Shown: positions 46,101 through 59,898 of the stretch, in pieces
Position numbering within the stretch: position 1 is the stretch's first letter
Layout: each line of letters opens with the position of its first letter
Program-made: the position numbers and the translations under genes
The notes under the pieces: generated by a model
What the model saw: only the letters and a program-made list of their open reading frames with translations
What the model was told of the DNA's origin: nothing
Database searches by the model: none
NCBI RefSeq assembly: GCF_034702125.1
Contig: NC_085880.1
Span: forward strand, 16,531,148-16,595,147
Length of the DNA stretch: 64,000 nucleotides
DNA from: Engraulis encrasicolus
Taxonomy: Eukaryota > Chordata > Actinopteri > Clupeiformes > Engraulidae
Reading direction: 5' to 3'

Positions 46101-47318
46101 TGTTTTCAAGATGTTACATGACTTAATATAACTCAAAATAACCCGATCATTGTTTGTGGTCATAATGTGTGTTACTATTTGATGTTTTCATGGCATTTGA
46201 CTGGACATTGTATTGTCATGTTTGATATCAATGTGTTTCCAGTTTTGTTCTCGTTTTCAACTTGCACCTTAATAGAATACTACCATCATGTTTAAATGTT
46301 TGCTATCAGTTGAAAATAAGTATGTAGCGACCAAGGCGGAACTGCTATAACATTCACTTCCACGCTTTCAAGCTTGTTCCATTTGCCCATCATTTGAAAT
46401 TATTTGAAATTAGTAGAGATGAGATCAGGTTTGCACACTGTAAAAGGCACTGAGGTGAAGCATGACAAGGTTTTCTCAGTTTTTTTTCTGAGAGCGGAGT
46501 AGAGCAGACGTTTTAGGTTTCTGCCTTCATCAGTGCTCACTGTGCTTGACCTTAGTGCCTTTTTCAGTGTGCAAAGTTGCGAACCTGCTCTCACATTTGA
46601 TCTGTTACATTTTGGTATACACTCCTGTTTATTTTTCTACACATCACAAGGACAACAATATCCTTGCTTCCAGTCTACAGAATGTCACACAGTTCTATAT
46701 TGAGGTATGAAGACAAGATCTCCCATCAGATGGTTGGAAACTTGTGTGGAGCTATTCAGGGTACACAAGCTACACAATGTGCTGAAATATTTTCGCCTTT
46801 ATTTTACCCGCGAGGTCCCATTGAGATTTTAAAAATCTCTTCTCCTGGAGAGTACTGGTCACGATGGTAGAAAAGTAAATAGAGCAGTCATGGGCGCACT
46901 TAACTTTTAGCATTGAAAAACAACTTTGGGTGCTCGTGAAAAGAACTGTCAACTGTCAACTTTTGACTAATGAAATGTGTTTGGTGTGGACATGGTTGAT
47001 TAAATAATATCGAGAATGAGCTTGCGAGTGGGGATTTCTCAATTTTAAGAAATCAAAACAGACCCACATTGACAAACTAAATCAACACAAAATCCGTTTT
47101 TTGTTTTATTGTGAAAATGTAGAAAATGTAAAAATAAGCCTACATGACGCGTCTTTGTCCCTTTGCCATGGTTACTGCAGGTGCCTTTCCAGGATGCGCT
47201 GGATCTGGTGCGGAGCAGGAAGGTGTTTCTGAAGGGGGGCTATGCCTACATCCCCCACCAAGACATCATCTCCATAGTGCTCAATGACTTCCGCACACGG
47301 CTCTCCAAAGCGCTCGCG
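40145..47318 (+). CDS. prim2: DNA primase large subunit, N-terminal part (continues beyond window)
   Basis: Coding exons: 40145-40289 (ATG; exon begins 40137), 41653-41765, 42076-42170, 43020-43140, 45477-45572, 47181-47318. They give 708 nt, 236 codons, all in phase with GT-AG ends. Family landmarks: [86 protein letters not shown] and [22 protein letters not shown]2 is the non-catalytic subunit of DNA primase; with PRIM1 and polymerase alpha it makes RNA primers. This part is the N-terminal domain that holds PRIM1. The C-terminal iron-sulphur domain (four cysteines) should lie in exons downstream of the window. No further exon was recognised up to 64000, so the next intron is at least 16.7 kb. 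The gene is head to head with rab23, as in human. Confidence 0.94.
41361..41570 (-). mobile_element. tRNA-derived SINE, second family
   Basis: On the minus strand the head reads ggcagggggttagggcgtca and later GGTTCGACTCC (B-box). The body ends with ggggactgcccccttgcacg and ggtgaggaatgaa. It is distinct from the family at 27145-27376. In the prim2 intron after the first coding exon. Confidence 0.65.
42629..42949. mobile_element. hAT-type miniature element (CAGTGGTTCTTAACC ends)
   Basis: CAGTGGTTCTTAACC and GGTTAAGAACTCCTG are inverted ends. The 8-bp duplication aactagcg is perfect. Inside are ggtgcg motifs. The host sequence to the left (42560-42620) has a B-box-like ggttcaagcc and may be another SINE fragment. 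Confidence 0.92.
43200..43232. repeat. Perfect short palindrome
   Basis: cactgtttatgtata, ctg, tatacataaacagtg: 15-bp arms with no mismatch and a 3-base loop, 60 bp after a prim2 exon end. Confidence 0.9.
45596..45772. repeat. Imperfect tandem repeat after prim2 exon 45477-45572
   Basis: Units of about 30 bp read agaactgcacatcagggcatt, with five or six degenerate copies. At 45729-45748 the array ends in cagcaggactaccaaaag followed by gtgag, a decayed copy of the upstream exon end and donor (gagcaggattactacaag|gtgag). Confidence 0.75.
46431..46574. repeat. Fold-back repeat
   Basis: ttgcacactgtaaaaggcac tgaggtgaagc (46431 on) pairs with gcttgaccttagtgccttt ttcagtgtgcaa (to 46574). Probably a miniature fold-back element; no target duplication identified. 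Confidence 0.7.
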
Positions 47319-47433
47319 GTAAGCCACTCTCTAATCCTGTTAACCTGGGAATCAGGGAGGCGCCACAGCCACAGCCACAGCTCCTCCTGACTGAGGAATG
47401 CTGCATGAATACAGAATGCAGCTGTCACACATA

Positions 47434-47546
47434 CAACACACATATACTCACAAATACACAAATGCACACACACAATAGTCACATTTTCAGACACATGCAC
47501 CGCACATGCACACGCTCACACACACACACGCTCACACACACACGCT

Positions 47547-47577
<31 letters not shown>

Positions 47578-47690
47578 ACACACACACAATCACACACACA
47601 CACACGCTCACACACACACGCTCACTGAGTCACATACTTGCACGGTCTACACACGCACACACACGCTCACTCACACACCAGCCAAACCAC
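47434..47690. repeat. (CA)n with interspersed CGCTCACACA units
   Basis: CA runs are broken by regular cacgctcacaca, cacaatcacaca and similar inserts. It begins about 115 bp after the last visible prim2 exon. Confidence 0.93.
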
Positions 47691-48793
47691 ATGTTTGAGC
47701 AGAATGCTTCTCTTGGGGTTGGTGAATGAGCCGTTGTTTACAAGTATGGCTCAGAGGTATTAGTGTGCCATGCAATTTGTAAAATCAACATCCTCTGTTG
47801 GATAGATGTGGCGGCCTCGCTTCAATCATTTATTCATTAGAATTTGCATGCAGCGCACCGTCATTTTTATTCTCTGTGTATTCAAAGCCATCCATCGTGG
47901 CTTAAGAATGCAGGAGGGGTGGTGGGCTTCAGCGTTTTCCTTCTGTGTCTGAGATCGGTTGGGTTGTCTACGATTAATGCACTAATCAATGGCAATCATC
48001 ATACAGCAAATAAAACATTCCCATTGCCGCTTGCCAATACGCTAATTGCTAAGATTGTTGTCCACTAAGTATGTATGTCTGGGAATCGGGAATTCCATTA
48101 AAGCCTAATGCACGGCCAACTCTGCTGCGTTAACTATCTTGTGTTTTCTCCCTTGTCACCGGTGAATTCTCATTTTTGAGAATTGCCTGGCATCAGTATC
48201 GACGTTATCATTGACGGTTTAATTTCCTCTTCAGTCGTTGAGCCCGTGCGAGACTACTGGTGGACATATTCATGGGGCTTGTCAAGAGCTAGAGAGGCAA
48301 TTGAAACGTCCTCAGCACATCACGGCTTGGCCCGAGTGCTAAATAATAGTTTGCTTAGATGTCTGGCATCTCAGCAAGCCTGCTTTTCTCACCCTTGGGG
48401 TTGAAGAACTCGGCACAAGAGACGCAGTAATGGAGAAAAAAAATGCAGCAGCTCTCTTCTCTTTCTTGTGAAAGGAGGTTGGGTGGTGATACAGTTGGCG
48501 ACGACAGAGAGAGAGGGAGAGAGATTTTGCGGTTTTGCCAGACTCGGTTTTGAGATTGGATGGCCTGTTGACAGACAAGACAACCCGCCTCTTCCTCCTA
48601 CCCCCTCTCTCGTGCTATCTCTCTTTTGTGCCTTTTTGATGGCCGTAGGTGGGAGAAGTGGCAATGATAGGAGGGCGGGCGGCTTTTGGAAAAGCTGCCT
48701 TGTCAAGTGCACTTGGAAGCCATTGGGCACTGCATCTCGGCCGGAGACTAGAGCCCTTAACACTCCCCAATCACATGTAGCGTGTGGCTAAAG

Positions 48794-49141
48794 TAAGGCT
48801 GCACAATTCATCGAAAATAATCGAAAATCGGGATAATCGAAAATCGGGATTTCAATCGGGATTTAATCGTGGCATTAGTGATCTGCTTTTGAGTGTGCCT
48901 GAAGCCAGAACATACTGACAGGCTGGTGTCTCTGGCCAGAGATCTGTCCACCTAAGTTTCATGCTATTGCCAATTCATTTTCATTTTGCTCATCCCGTGT
49001 ATAATTCATTATTGGTTATATTTCATTTTGTTATAATTTAAAAGAAAATTCTACGAAAGATCAATCATTGTGATTAATTATCGTGATTCCGATTTTTGAC
49101 CTAAGCAATCGTGATTTTTTTTCCATAATCGTGCAGCCCTA
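48794..49141. mobile_element. hAT-type miniature element (TARGGCTGCAC ends)
   Basis: It starts TAAGGCTGCACAATTCATCG and ends CATAATCGTGCAGCCCTA. The 8-bp duplication ggctaaag is perfect on both sides. aatcgaaaatcggga repeats lie near the left end and cgtgatt repeats near the right. Confidence 0.92.
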
Positions 49142-49201
49142 GGCTAAAGCTGCCCCAGGCATTCAGTAGTGCATTGCCTGAGACTGGCTGTCATTATTTT
49201 T

Positions 49202-49440
49202 ACATTACATTACACTAAGTAAGCTGAGTCTTTTTTTTATTATTATTCTAAAGCGACTCACAGATATTACAGCATATTACACGGTATTGGTTACAGTCCC
49301 TGGAGCAGTGTAGGGTTAGGCGCCTTGCTCAAGGGCATTTAAGCCATGGAGGGAGGAAGGGATTGGTAAGATTGGGCATTGAACCTGCAACCCTGTGATC
49401 TACAGTCCAATTCTCTAACCACTACAGCTCCACCATGGCT
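49202..49440 (-). mobile_element. tRNA-derived SINE, same family as 27145-27376
   Basis: It carries the same body: ggtattggttacagtccctg, gagcagtgtagggttaggcg, ccttgctcaagggca. The tail is acattacattacac, and the head on the minus strand has ggttagag and GGTTCAATGCC. Diverged by roughly 15-20% by eye. Confidence 0.8.
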
Positions 49441-50422
49441 TCCGCTGCTGTCATAGCCTTCGGAACAAGCGGGAACACTAGATTGTCAAACTAATATTTG
49501 ATTACTCCGTCGCACAATCCCTTGATTTTGTCATGCATCAAGATCACCTTCCCCAACAGCTGGGGGTGTTTTGTTTTCCAACTCTACACCCCCTACAAGG
49601 TTATTTTCATTAAGCAAAGTAACAAGGCATGTCGGTAAACATTGCACAAGGGGGGGTGTACCTCAACTGAATATGAATTCATACACATCATCAAAGTGCA
49701 TGTGTTTAAACAGCTTGGTTGTACTGTACGTTTGTGGTAAATGCATTGCAAATATGTGTCCTATATTAATGAATGAAGCTATAATGATGGCTTGAATTAT
49801 TCCCTGTGGTGAGAATAAACGACAAAAAAGGTGTATGCGGAAAATTAACTGCTACGTGAAGGATGTGTGGAAATACACTTGGCTTGTGAGTGACTGATGT
49901 ACTTGGCAGGGATGTCATCAAGCTTTTTTCCTCATTTGTGATTTCCAATTTTCTTTTTAATTAAATAGGTTTGTGTTTTCGTCATTTTGACTCAGAGTTG
50001 CTCAGTAGAGATTCGTTTTTTTTTCCTTGTGTTGTCTTCATCCAATATCCTGAAAGTAGCGTGGTAATTGCCCTCATTTGGTGAGTAACTTCCTTTGGTG
50101 GGTGCCTAGTGCGAGGGGGTAGGCAGGCACTGAAGTTGAGAGTTGGCACTGAAATGATCAGGAATGATCTACTCTCATGGGGTTATGACTCATTGCAATT
50201 GGCTGATGCCAAATAAAGTCATCTGTTGCTAGGTGAAAGTACCGGTATATATTTTTATTCTTTTTCAAATGGGAAAGCAAACAATGGGGAAGGTCGCTTT
50301 TTCAACATTTGTATTTGTTGTTGCCACACACGGTTGCACAGATGCAGCCTGAATGAGAAGTAACAAACCCTTGCTCCCAATACAAGGCTGCCACTGAAGT
50401 AGAGTTGGCAGAGGGTATATTG

Positions 50423-50938
50423 CAGTGGTTTTCAAAGTGGGGGCCGAGGACCCCTTTGGGGAGGGGAGGCTGCAAGGGGGTGCCAAGGGTGCCATGGCAG
50501 ATTGGCAGGAATAGTATTGCAAAAGAAAATGGGTAACTGAATAAATTGATTAGCTAAAGTAACACAAAAATAAGCTAAACAATCCCAGTGGGGCACTGCC
50601 TCACACACCTACTGTATACTACTGTGTGCCTATGGGAGCCTAACGCCCACGCGCTGCCTTCAGCTCAGGCATCATATGAAGAGGGTGGACTGATGGAGGA
50701 TATGCTATGACTGTGTTGCAGTATTTTTCCTTACTATGTTTATATACCGGTATTGTGTTTTCTGTAGTACTTAAAAGGGTTTAGGAATGCACCAACTCTG
50801 TTGAGTTGTGAAAGTGGTTGCGCAGGAATAACAGTGTGGCACAGTCCCTGCCGGGGGTGGGGGGGGGGGGGGGGGGGGCTTGGCTGAAAGCTAGGGGTAT
50901 ATGGGGAGCTTTGTCATGGTTAAGTTTGGGAACCCCTG
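50423..50938. mobile_element. Probable hAT-type element (CAGTGGTTTTCAAAGT ends)
   Basis: CAGTGGTTTTCAAAGTGGGG and AAGTTTGGGAACCCCTG are imperfect inverted ends. The 8-bp flanks gtatattg/gtatcgcg agree at only 5 positions. It contains a 26-base G-rich tract at 50853-50878. Confidence 0.6.
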
Positions 50939-52579
50939 GTATCGCGCATTCTGTCAGAACGCTTTCAAGACCGCTTCGAAATTAGCTTAAAAAACAAAGA
51001 AATTATTGTAAGTAAATTAATAAATAGTCGTTAAAGATTGTTGTCCCTTAAAGCTCAGTATGCCCATTTTCTGTAATGGTATCATCATGCCTTATTTAGT
51101 GCCTGACGCAAGTATACATACAGGAATAATGAATGTCCTGAGGAAACAAACTCGTTTAAATTATGCCTTCTTTTGCCATGCTTTAAAAAAAGGGGAAATA
51201 AAGAACAACAAAAGCAGTCTACTTTTGAGCTGCAGCGCTTTTAATGTAGAGTTTTCGGCGCATCAATCTACATGGCTGTTTATTTTTTTTACAATAAGGG
51301 CATCAGCCGTCGTGTTTGAGGTATGAGTACCTACTTAATTCCCTCTCTACCATTGTGGCCCCCTCTCTCTCTTCCCTGTCCGTGGCCCACCACCACCACC
51401 ACCACACCGGACCCCCTTTGTGATTGGACTCCCTCATTGTGAGCACTCCTGGGATTATTAGAACCCAATGGGGCGTTTAGTGGCAAAGTGACCATGAAAA
51501 GCATATTGTAAGGAGTGTCGCTGTCTGCTGTGATGTAGTGGAGATTACTCATGCGTGCAGCGGGCTTCTGGTTCCCTATATCATCTCTGTGGCCCTTTGT
51601 TGTCGATGACGATGTAGAGTTCTGGCCTGCCTTTGTTCATAGGAAGAAAAAACACACAAAACAAAAGGCCTGCATGCACTTACTGTAGTTAGTTAGTTAG
51701 CTGGCAGAGGTGAGCTTCTGGCCAGAGTCTGTGTCCTTCTTTCTGGCAAAGCTCATCTCCTTGTACTCTGCACTGCAGAGTCCGCAGGAACAAGAGGTAA
51801 AGGGACCAAATAAGCAATCTTGTATCCTTGAAAGATGAGCCAGGCAGTTGGATAGAATAGAATGGAAGGATTCGTTCTTGCTTTGGCGTAGATAACATGC
51901 ACATATAGAGACACGTGAAGAAGAGAAGGAAAAAAAAACACATTTCATTGCAAAATGCTTCTAATGATGAAAAATCCAATTCCCTTGCCGGTTTGTAATA
52001 TCTTTCACGTGATGCCTTGCACTGGATAAACTTCAACAGGCGTCAGCTTTTCTTTTCCTCATGGCAACTAATCGAATTTAAAGTCGTAAGGTAAGGAATT
52101 GCACACTTCTCTGAATAGGTTGACTGAAACACATTAAGCTTGTTCAGTGGAAGGGAACATGAGTAATCTTTATGGTAATGCCGTGCTTCCGTCAGCTTGA
52201 GCGCTCCGACCTCTAAAATTCAAATTTGAGGCCCAGTCATGGTAAACAATGTGGAAGTGGATTTAATTGCGGTCATAACTAGAGGTATTAAAAACGCAGG
52301 GCCGTGGACATGCTGGCTAATAATAAATCTGACAGCGCCGGGAACCGAAACCACTTTAGAACTACCCAAAGCTTGATTGAGCATTTTAATTTAAAAAAAA
52401 AATATGCAGGAAATGAAAAAAAAGTGGCCTCTCAAGATAGTCGGTTTTATATAAAAATGCTGCTTCTCTAAGGACGAAATGGGTGCACTGTATTTTATTC
52501 TAATACAATGCCTGAAGGTTCTTTTCCCCTAGTGAGTGCCTTATTTTGTCCAATCCAGACTGAACTTATTGATTTCAAT
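50939..52579. other. prim2 intron, nothing recognised
   Basis: A short CCA run lies at 51389-51405. No exon-like block and no named repeat was recognised. Confidence 0.3.
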
Positions 52580-53829
52580 TAGGGCTGGGCAATGTTAACG
52601 CGTTAACGGTGCGTTAACTATTGAGGTCAATATCGCCCGACAATTTTGTTAACGCTATAACGCAGCAGGGTTTTTTCCCGTGTTTTTTAATTTTCATTTT
52701 ATTTGCCTTTTATGACCGTCATTCGTGCCTTTTATTTTGAAAGCGTCAGCGCGCTTGTTGCTGCTTCCAGTGACTGCTGACAGAAGAAGAATGTCTAGAA
52801 AAGTAGTATTAGTCAAAACAAAACAGGCATAGCCTACAGAAGGACGTCAACTTCTTAATGGACATGTTCGGTACACAGTTCTGGTCCTCCTTGCGCAACT
52901 CTCGAGCAGCATGTGGCTCGCCTTTGCAGCTCGCAAGGTTAGTCTATTGTACGGTCAGCATGAAAAGGCTACTGTTGTGCTGGCTGTCTATCAGCTGTCA
53001 ATAACGCCACGCGGACTTACTAAAGCCTTGATCAAAAAGCGGACCGCGAGATATTACATTCCTCACGCAACGTTTTGGTATCTACATGGCGCTGCTCGTG
53101 CATAGTAGGCTGCATCAACATGGTAGGCTATGATTTCGCGGCATCGGCAACTTCGTCAGCATTTAAGATAGTGTTAGTCATGTCAACGTTATTATTTTGA
53201 AAGATGTAATTGCTGTCAATGCCAACAGACAGTCAATTAGTTTCTAGTCGCTGAAACATCTTAAAAATAGCGACAGATAAGAGAGAAGGTGGGAGTCTTC
53301 GACAGTGAGAGAAGGCGGGACATATCTCACAGACGCACGCCTATGGCAAGCCGTTTTAACATATAGTTTTTTTAAGTGACAAGTTTTTTTTTCTTTTTTT
53401 CTTGTAGGCCCATGTAGACCATCCTAATTTGAGTTTATAATTTCTAATATATCAGTTTCAGTAGCCTACAATCTTAAATAGCCCTAGTGTAATATTGTAT
53501 GCAATAATTTGTTTCATTAGTAGGCCTACATTGGATAGGCATATGGCCTACTAAATTTAGACTGATAGGTTGGCAAATAGCCTACATTTCCATTGTGGAA
53601 TATTATATTAGACCTACATAGGTTATCTACACAGTACATATGCAAATTATTATTAATTATTTTATTTTATTAATTTAAAAAATATTTTTATTTTATTTAT
53701 GATTTATTTTATTTATGATTTATTATTATTATTATTTTTGGGTTTTGCGCGCTATGCAATTAATCGCGATTAATCACAGAAAGTCATTGAGTTAATGCGA
53801 TTAAAGATTTTCTTGTTTGCCCAGCCCTA
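52580..53829. mobile_element. 1.25-kb hAT element without intact transposase
   Basis: It starts TAGGGCTGGGCAATGTTAAC and ends TTGTTTGCCCAGCCCTA. The perfect duplication atttcaat is at 52572-52579 and 53830-53837. Near the ends are gttaacgcgttaac and aatcgcgattaatc palindromes. No long ORF, so it is a non-autonomous or decayed copy. Confidence 0.92.
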
Positions 53830-54350
53830 ATTTCAATGCAATTGTCCTCAGCCGACCTCCTATGTTGCTAACGGGGTCCTGAACACTGAAACCAAGCAAA
53901 AAAGTTTGATCACTTGTCTGATGGAAAAAAAGTAATTGTATTTGCAGTAGGGATGCTCTGTTCAAGACTACAACTATGATATATTTTTCAGATAATGGTT
54001 TAATTTAATCACAGGCTCTAGTCAGTGGTGTGGTGTTAACTTTTATACAGTGCGTGCTGAAGCTAAAGCAATTGGAACAGGCTTGTGTGAGGGAGCTGTC
54101 CAGTTCTGAATGTAAATTGGAGAGTTGAGTCTGTTTCACTGACTGGAGACATGAGTTGTTCTCAGGTGCGTGCCAAGGGACCCATCCCTCCTACACGGCC
54201 CCACCAGGGGCTCAAACTCTGATGCCAGCTTCGGGTTAAATACTGCCTCCGCTTCCAAATGTCACGACTCTGCTGGCAGCCAGCGCCCCCTCAACTCAGA
54301 AGCTTTGGCCCGAATGCATCTCTTGAGGAGTTCTGAGCTGTTCATCTTGA

Positions 54351-54423
<73 letters not shown>

Positions 54424-54424
54424 C
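54351..54424. repeat. (CT)n microsatellite
   Basis: About 35 CT units, intronic in prim2. Confidence 0.97.
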
Positions 54425-56095
54425 CCTTTTCTCTTCCTCCCCTCTGCCTCTCAATTGTTCAGTTTGGCCAAAAAGTTGACAATCCAGACAGGCTCCGGAA
54501 ATATGTAAAATTGATAAAGGCAATGCCTATTTTGGCAGAAGGCTATCATTTTTCCACACACTCCTTTTTTTTATTTTTTTTTATTGTTATTTTATTTTTT
54601 TCCCTTCTCTGCCCGGGCCCATTTGTAAGCAGTCGTTCGGGGATCCAGGGCATGTTGAAGTCCCTGCCAAATGAGATGAGCTAGCCAGTGGATGGTTTTT
54701 TGTTGTTGATGTGGGCTGAATATTTAATTTTCCCTTTCCGGTCTGTGTCTCTTCTCTCTCTCGCTCGCTCGCTCTCTCTCTCTCGCTCTCGCACTCTCTC
54801 TGTAAGCCCAAATTTGAATTATTTTGTAAACCGGTGTTCGTCAGAGATGAAACAGACAATGGCAGTAGAGAAGTGGCATGAGATAGAGGGAGAGAGAGCG
54901 ATGGAAAGAGAGAGGGCCTAGCCTGCGAGTGTTCCTGACATTAATCCATCTCTCCAAATGAAAACATATGCTGCCCACACAATTCCCCCAGTGATGGGGT
55001 CCAGGCAGGCAAGGGCGGAAATGAAATGTGTCAATCTTCATGTGCCGGCTTGCCTGCTGCCTGCAGCCTGCAGCCTGCCGCTGTCCCTCTGTCTGCCTGT
55101 GCTCTGGATATGAGTTTCCCTCTGCGCAGTCTTTTGCGAGCCCCAAAAATGGTTTCCTGAGAGTGATGCTAAAATCAATTGCAAGTGTGGAGATCTCACC
55201 AGCACTTGAGATGAGTTTTTTTTTTTATATTATTTTATTTTATTTTTTTTAGTCCATGGAAATGATATTGGAGGTGCGTAGCCAGTGACTGGATTTATGT
55301 GTGGTGCACCATTAAGTGCAGTCGTAACGGGCAGAATTGTTAATAATAAATATTTAAAGCACACTTTGGGTTGCTAACATCTCAAAGTTTATTTTTTAAA
55401 GTGTTGATGTATTGCTACAACGAGGTATAATGAAACTATAGCAGCAATGTAATATAAAGTAAGAATGCATGCCAGATAATTTCCTTGTAATTGTTAGGAC
55501 CGTCTGCTGCAAATTACATCTTGACATGCTCAAGCAGCTGCAGTAGCTACCCTTACTAAATACACATGCCATCTGAACAGGCACAGGAGACCACAGATTT
55601 TATCAGCTTTTTTTGTGATTCCCTGAGAATCTGAGTGTCAACACTAATCAACACATTTTCCATCTTATTTTTAAAGCCTTTGTCTTATCCTGATTAGGCC
55701 AGTCTCCATAATGAACATTTCACCATAATCATCCTGTCAGCTGTACAGAAAAAAACACTTAATTGGAGCCTATAACCTCATTACTGAATGAATGGATCCC
55801 TCCACCCCCCAAAATTGGCAGTGTTAATTGCCCATGGTGTCTGTCAAACACACTCGCACTAACTATCGCGAAACACTCCAGACCCACCCGACAGAGAAGC
55901 AAGCATGAGCAAGTAAAATGAGTGTTGAGATTGGCCCCTCTTGTTTCCATAGACGTGAGGGGAATAAGCACGCAGGCAGCGTAGCCTGCGCAGAAGGAGC
56001 TTCAGGAGGGCCTAGCTGCTAGTGTTTAGAGCTCAGACATATGTTTGGAGTTACACAGTCCTCCCGAGGCATGACTCACTTTCTGCTCGTTTCTC

Positions 56096-56200
56096 TCTGT
56101 CTCTCTCTCTCACTCACTCACTCACTCACTCACTCACTCACTCACTCACTCACTCACTCACTCACTCACTCACTCACTCACTCACTCACACACACACACA
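56096..56200. repeat. (CTCA)n/(CA)n microsatellite
   Basis: CT, then about 20 CTCA units, then CA. Confidence 0.97.
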
Positions 56201-57113
56201 GGGTATATGCCATTATCCTACCCATTATCCAACCCTCCATCCTCAATTTGTGCTTCGTTGACACTCCGCCTATGTGGAGAAAGCGATGAAGTTTCCCCAT
56301 TCGCTGTGCCTAGGCAGAACAACGTTTGGGGGACATTTCCCCATTCAACATCCTGATTGAAATGAGAAATAACCGTTGAATTGGACTTGTGTGAGATATT
56401 GAATTAAACTTCTATCGTCAATGACGTCTTGCGACGTCATCACAAGGCCACAGTACAAGGGAGGATGAGTGGTGAGATAATGAAATGTAGCTTTATGAGA
56501 AGTCTTTGAAAAAGGATTTTGATATGGCGTCCCTACAGTATGTGTTTATAGAAAGGTTGAAGTTACAAGATCTGGGTGCATTCCTTACGATATGCCATTT
56601 CTGTTTCTTTTCACGGACATAGATGTAGAGCTTTTACCCTTTCGTGTTACCTTGGATTTATAGCATCACACTGAGCACTGCGTTTGTGACCATGATTTGT
56701 GTTTAGTAGTGATGATGGAATCAGGATGAGTATATTTTTCAAAGTACATTGGTCATGTTTGCCACATTTGTCATCGCCATTTCTCATCTCCTACCTCGTT
56801 TCCATAGTGACAATAGTGATTTCTCTAAAACGAGTAGGGACACAAACTTCATTGACTCCAGGCCTGATGAATGCCAGCCATGGAAATGAGAGGTTTTAAA
56901 TAAAGAGATAATTAAATGTTCTCCCTATCTTGTGTGAATGTATTCCATTCGAGCTGTTTTTCTATCATTATTATTATTATTATTATTATTTGAAGATGTG
57001 TAGTTAATCTATTCTTCTTTGCTGAGATTAGCTTGTTTCTTCCCCACCAATGTGCTGTCAACAGGCCTTTTTTTAATGGGAAGCAGTCTGGTGTACATTT
57101 TCCTGAAGTCTGC

Positions 57114-57216
<103 letters not shown>

Positions 57217-57578
57217 GGCTCTTACAGAGCATACATGATCGAGGATTTCCCCCCCTAGCATGAACTGGGTTCTCTTCCCTTTCTGCAGTTAGGCTTCTCT
57301 AGTCCATGAAAGGCTTTGAGAATTTTGGGAGCTAATCATTTGCTTATTTCTTCTGTCTCAGATGTTTGTGAAAAGGCACTTTTCATCACCTAGTTTATCA
57401 CAGAGTGTTTGGACGTGTAATGAAACGAGTTGATCTGCAAAATTGGACAAAATAGCAGGACATTTAGAGTTGCACTAGTGTAGGTGGATTCTGCTGGCCT
57501 TTTGTTAAGGTATTGTTTAAAACAACCTTGTTGTGTTCTGACTGAGGTCTTAACAGAGCTTCATGGAACACCGACGGA

Positions 57579-57682
<104 letters not shown>

Positions 57683-59896
57683 AGAGAAAAGGATCCAAGC
57701 ACTTTCGCTTAAACTGACAGCAATCCAATTGAGTCTGTCAGTCTTGGGGTGTTTTTCGAAGGCAAGGTGCTTGGGAGAGATGCGTTCCTCCACGGCTGGC
57801 CACAGCGGCCGGCTACAGCTGTCTTTGGATGGATGGCTGGCTGTTGAGGAAGATGGCAGGAGTGAGTGCTCCATCACTGTTGGACTCGCCCCTTAACTGA
57901 AAGGCCATCTTGAAAAGTTGAAGGTTTATTTTGCACCCTGTCTGCCCGGGTGATTAATGAGCATCCGCAACGCCACGACGCAACGACATGAGCCTCAGCC
58001 TCAGCCCTACCGGTGGATTGGGTTTGGGGGGTTCAGGTGCGCTGCTTTTAAGTGTGCGTGTGTGCGACTGTGCGTGCGTGCGCGCGCTGCGTGTGCTTGT
58101 CTATGAGTTTCGTGTGGTGTTATGTGATGTGGTTCGGGTGGTGGGTTCTGGCAGGGTCCTTAATCAGACGGAAACACCAGTGTTTGGCTGGATAGGCTGA
58201 ATCAACAGTGTCTTTGGATAAGGGGGATGGAGGTGTGTGAGGTGGGGCGGGGGTGTTGCAGTGAGGTTGCCAGATGAGGATGGACAATAGAAGCGGTTGG
58301 GGTGGGCGGTGGGGGGTTGTTAGTTTGACAGCATGGCTACTGCTTCAACATGATTGTCTGCTGGAGTCTTGAATAATAGCAAGCAGGAAATAGATACAGC
58401 ACACTATTCTGGTGAGCAGGAAATAGATCTACTACACTATTCTGGACAAGTCTGTTTAATGTGACGGATGGTAGACAGGACAGGAACATTGCTTGGTTAC
58501 CTGGACAAGTACGACGCTGAGACAATTTGTCACTCGTCACAAGTTCATTGATTTTTTTTAACAATGTGTCTATGCATTATATAAACATTTGGCAGTTTGA
58601 AATGGATTGCATTGGATTTGAATTTTTAAAAAAACCTGAAATAAAGTAGCTTTTGCGTGTGCATATGCCCGAGATATTAAACTGAAAAATATATAACCTA
58701 CTCATCAGAAAAAAGCAATTTCATTTTGTAGGCTAGTGTTCAACCACAGTTGTGAATCTCCCTCGTGAAACTCTGTGTTTGACATTAAATAGCTAATAAA
58801 GTTTTGACTAGTGATTTCATCACTGCATCCTATGATCAATAGCATTTCCTCCACATTTGCCACCCTCCATTAATACTTGTCACTATTAAGCATTAATTGT
58901 GCAACTGAAAACAAAAGCCCAGCACATAAACTTTTGTTTTACAGCAAATGCGTCCAAATTACGTGGACATAATGTTCTGTATAGAACCAAGCCATACTTC
59001 AACGACGTGCTACTCTTGCACCTTCCAGTTTTGCATTGAGTTATTGAGCTAAATGACCCCCGCGCCTTCCAAAGCTAACAGAAGATGATTTATCTGCTGC
59101 TTCACTCAACCAAATCTCGCCAGGGATGGTAGCAGTAGGACACGTCCAAACATTTATCAAAGACCCGGGCCTGGAGCTCTCCTGCCGAGTCGACACCACC
59201 ACTGCTGTCTTCTCCTCCTCACTCCTTCATTGGAATGCACAACAACACAGCGTTTGTTTTGGAATAATTTGCTTCTGTTGCAAGGAAAGAAAAGGCCTTG
59301 GGGACGGTGGCAGGGGTGGAATGGCCTTCTCAATAGGTCCCAGGATTGCCGTTCTATGGTTGTGGAGTCATCGTATTTTTGTTGTTGTGTGTTTTTTTTT
59401 TTTTGCCCCAGAAGCTATAATGTCGCTACCAACCAGGTGCTTTCTCTTGCTAATGTGTGAGCCTCTTGCCATTAAATGTAAGCTGCGTTTTTTGTAGACA
59501 TGAACACTGTTGATGGACAGTGATGCTACAGCCTTTGGGAAATATGTATTCCTGCCTTTCTAGAAGATAACCTTTACGTCTTGATGAAAATGTTTTGTTT
59601 TTTGTTGTAAAAAAAAAAAAATGCTGCTATGTTGAAATTATGGTTGTTAATATGGTTTAGGGAAAAAAAGTGATTTTGGGAAATGAAACTAGCATTGCTG
59701 TTTTTCTTGTGGTGTTTGATGAACACATTCTACCTCTTTATCTTTGTGCCCAGTGTTACAAAAGTGGTGTTTACTTTCCAGATATTGTTTACAGAGGGGA
59801 GAGGGGAGGAATAATATTGTCTTAATACTAGCTTAGCTCGTGGGACAAGGCTTTGTCTGTGTTCTGTTCATTTGTTGTTTGAGGTGTTCCGTCCCC

Positions 59897-59898
<2 letters not shown>

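Noticed and set aside
47434..47690. Regular repeats as a possible CRISPR or coding array
   Set aside because: Simple CA repeats with point inserts; no unique spacers and a vertebrate setting.
54170..54508. 112-codon frame as a missing prim2 exon
   Set aside because: It ends in a CT repeat, lacks splice sites of the right phase and has no primase motif.
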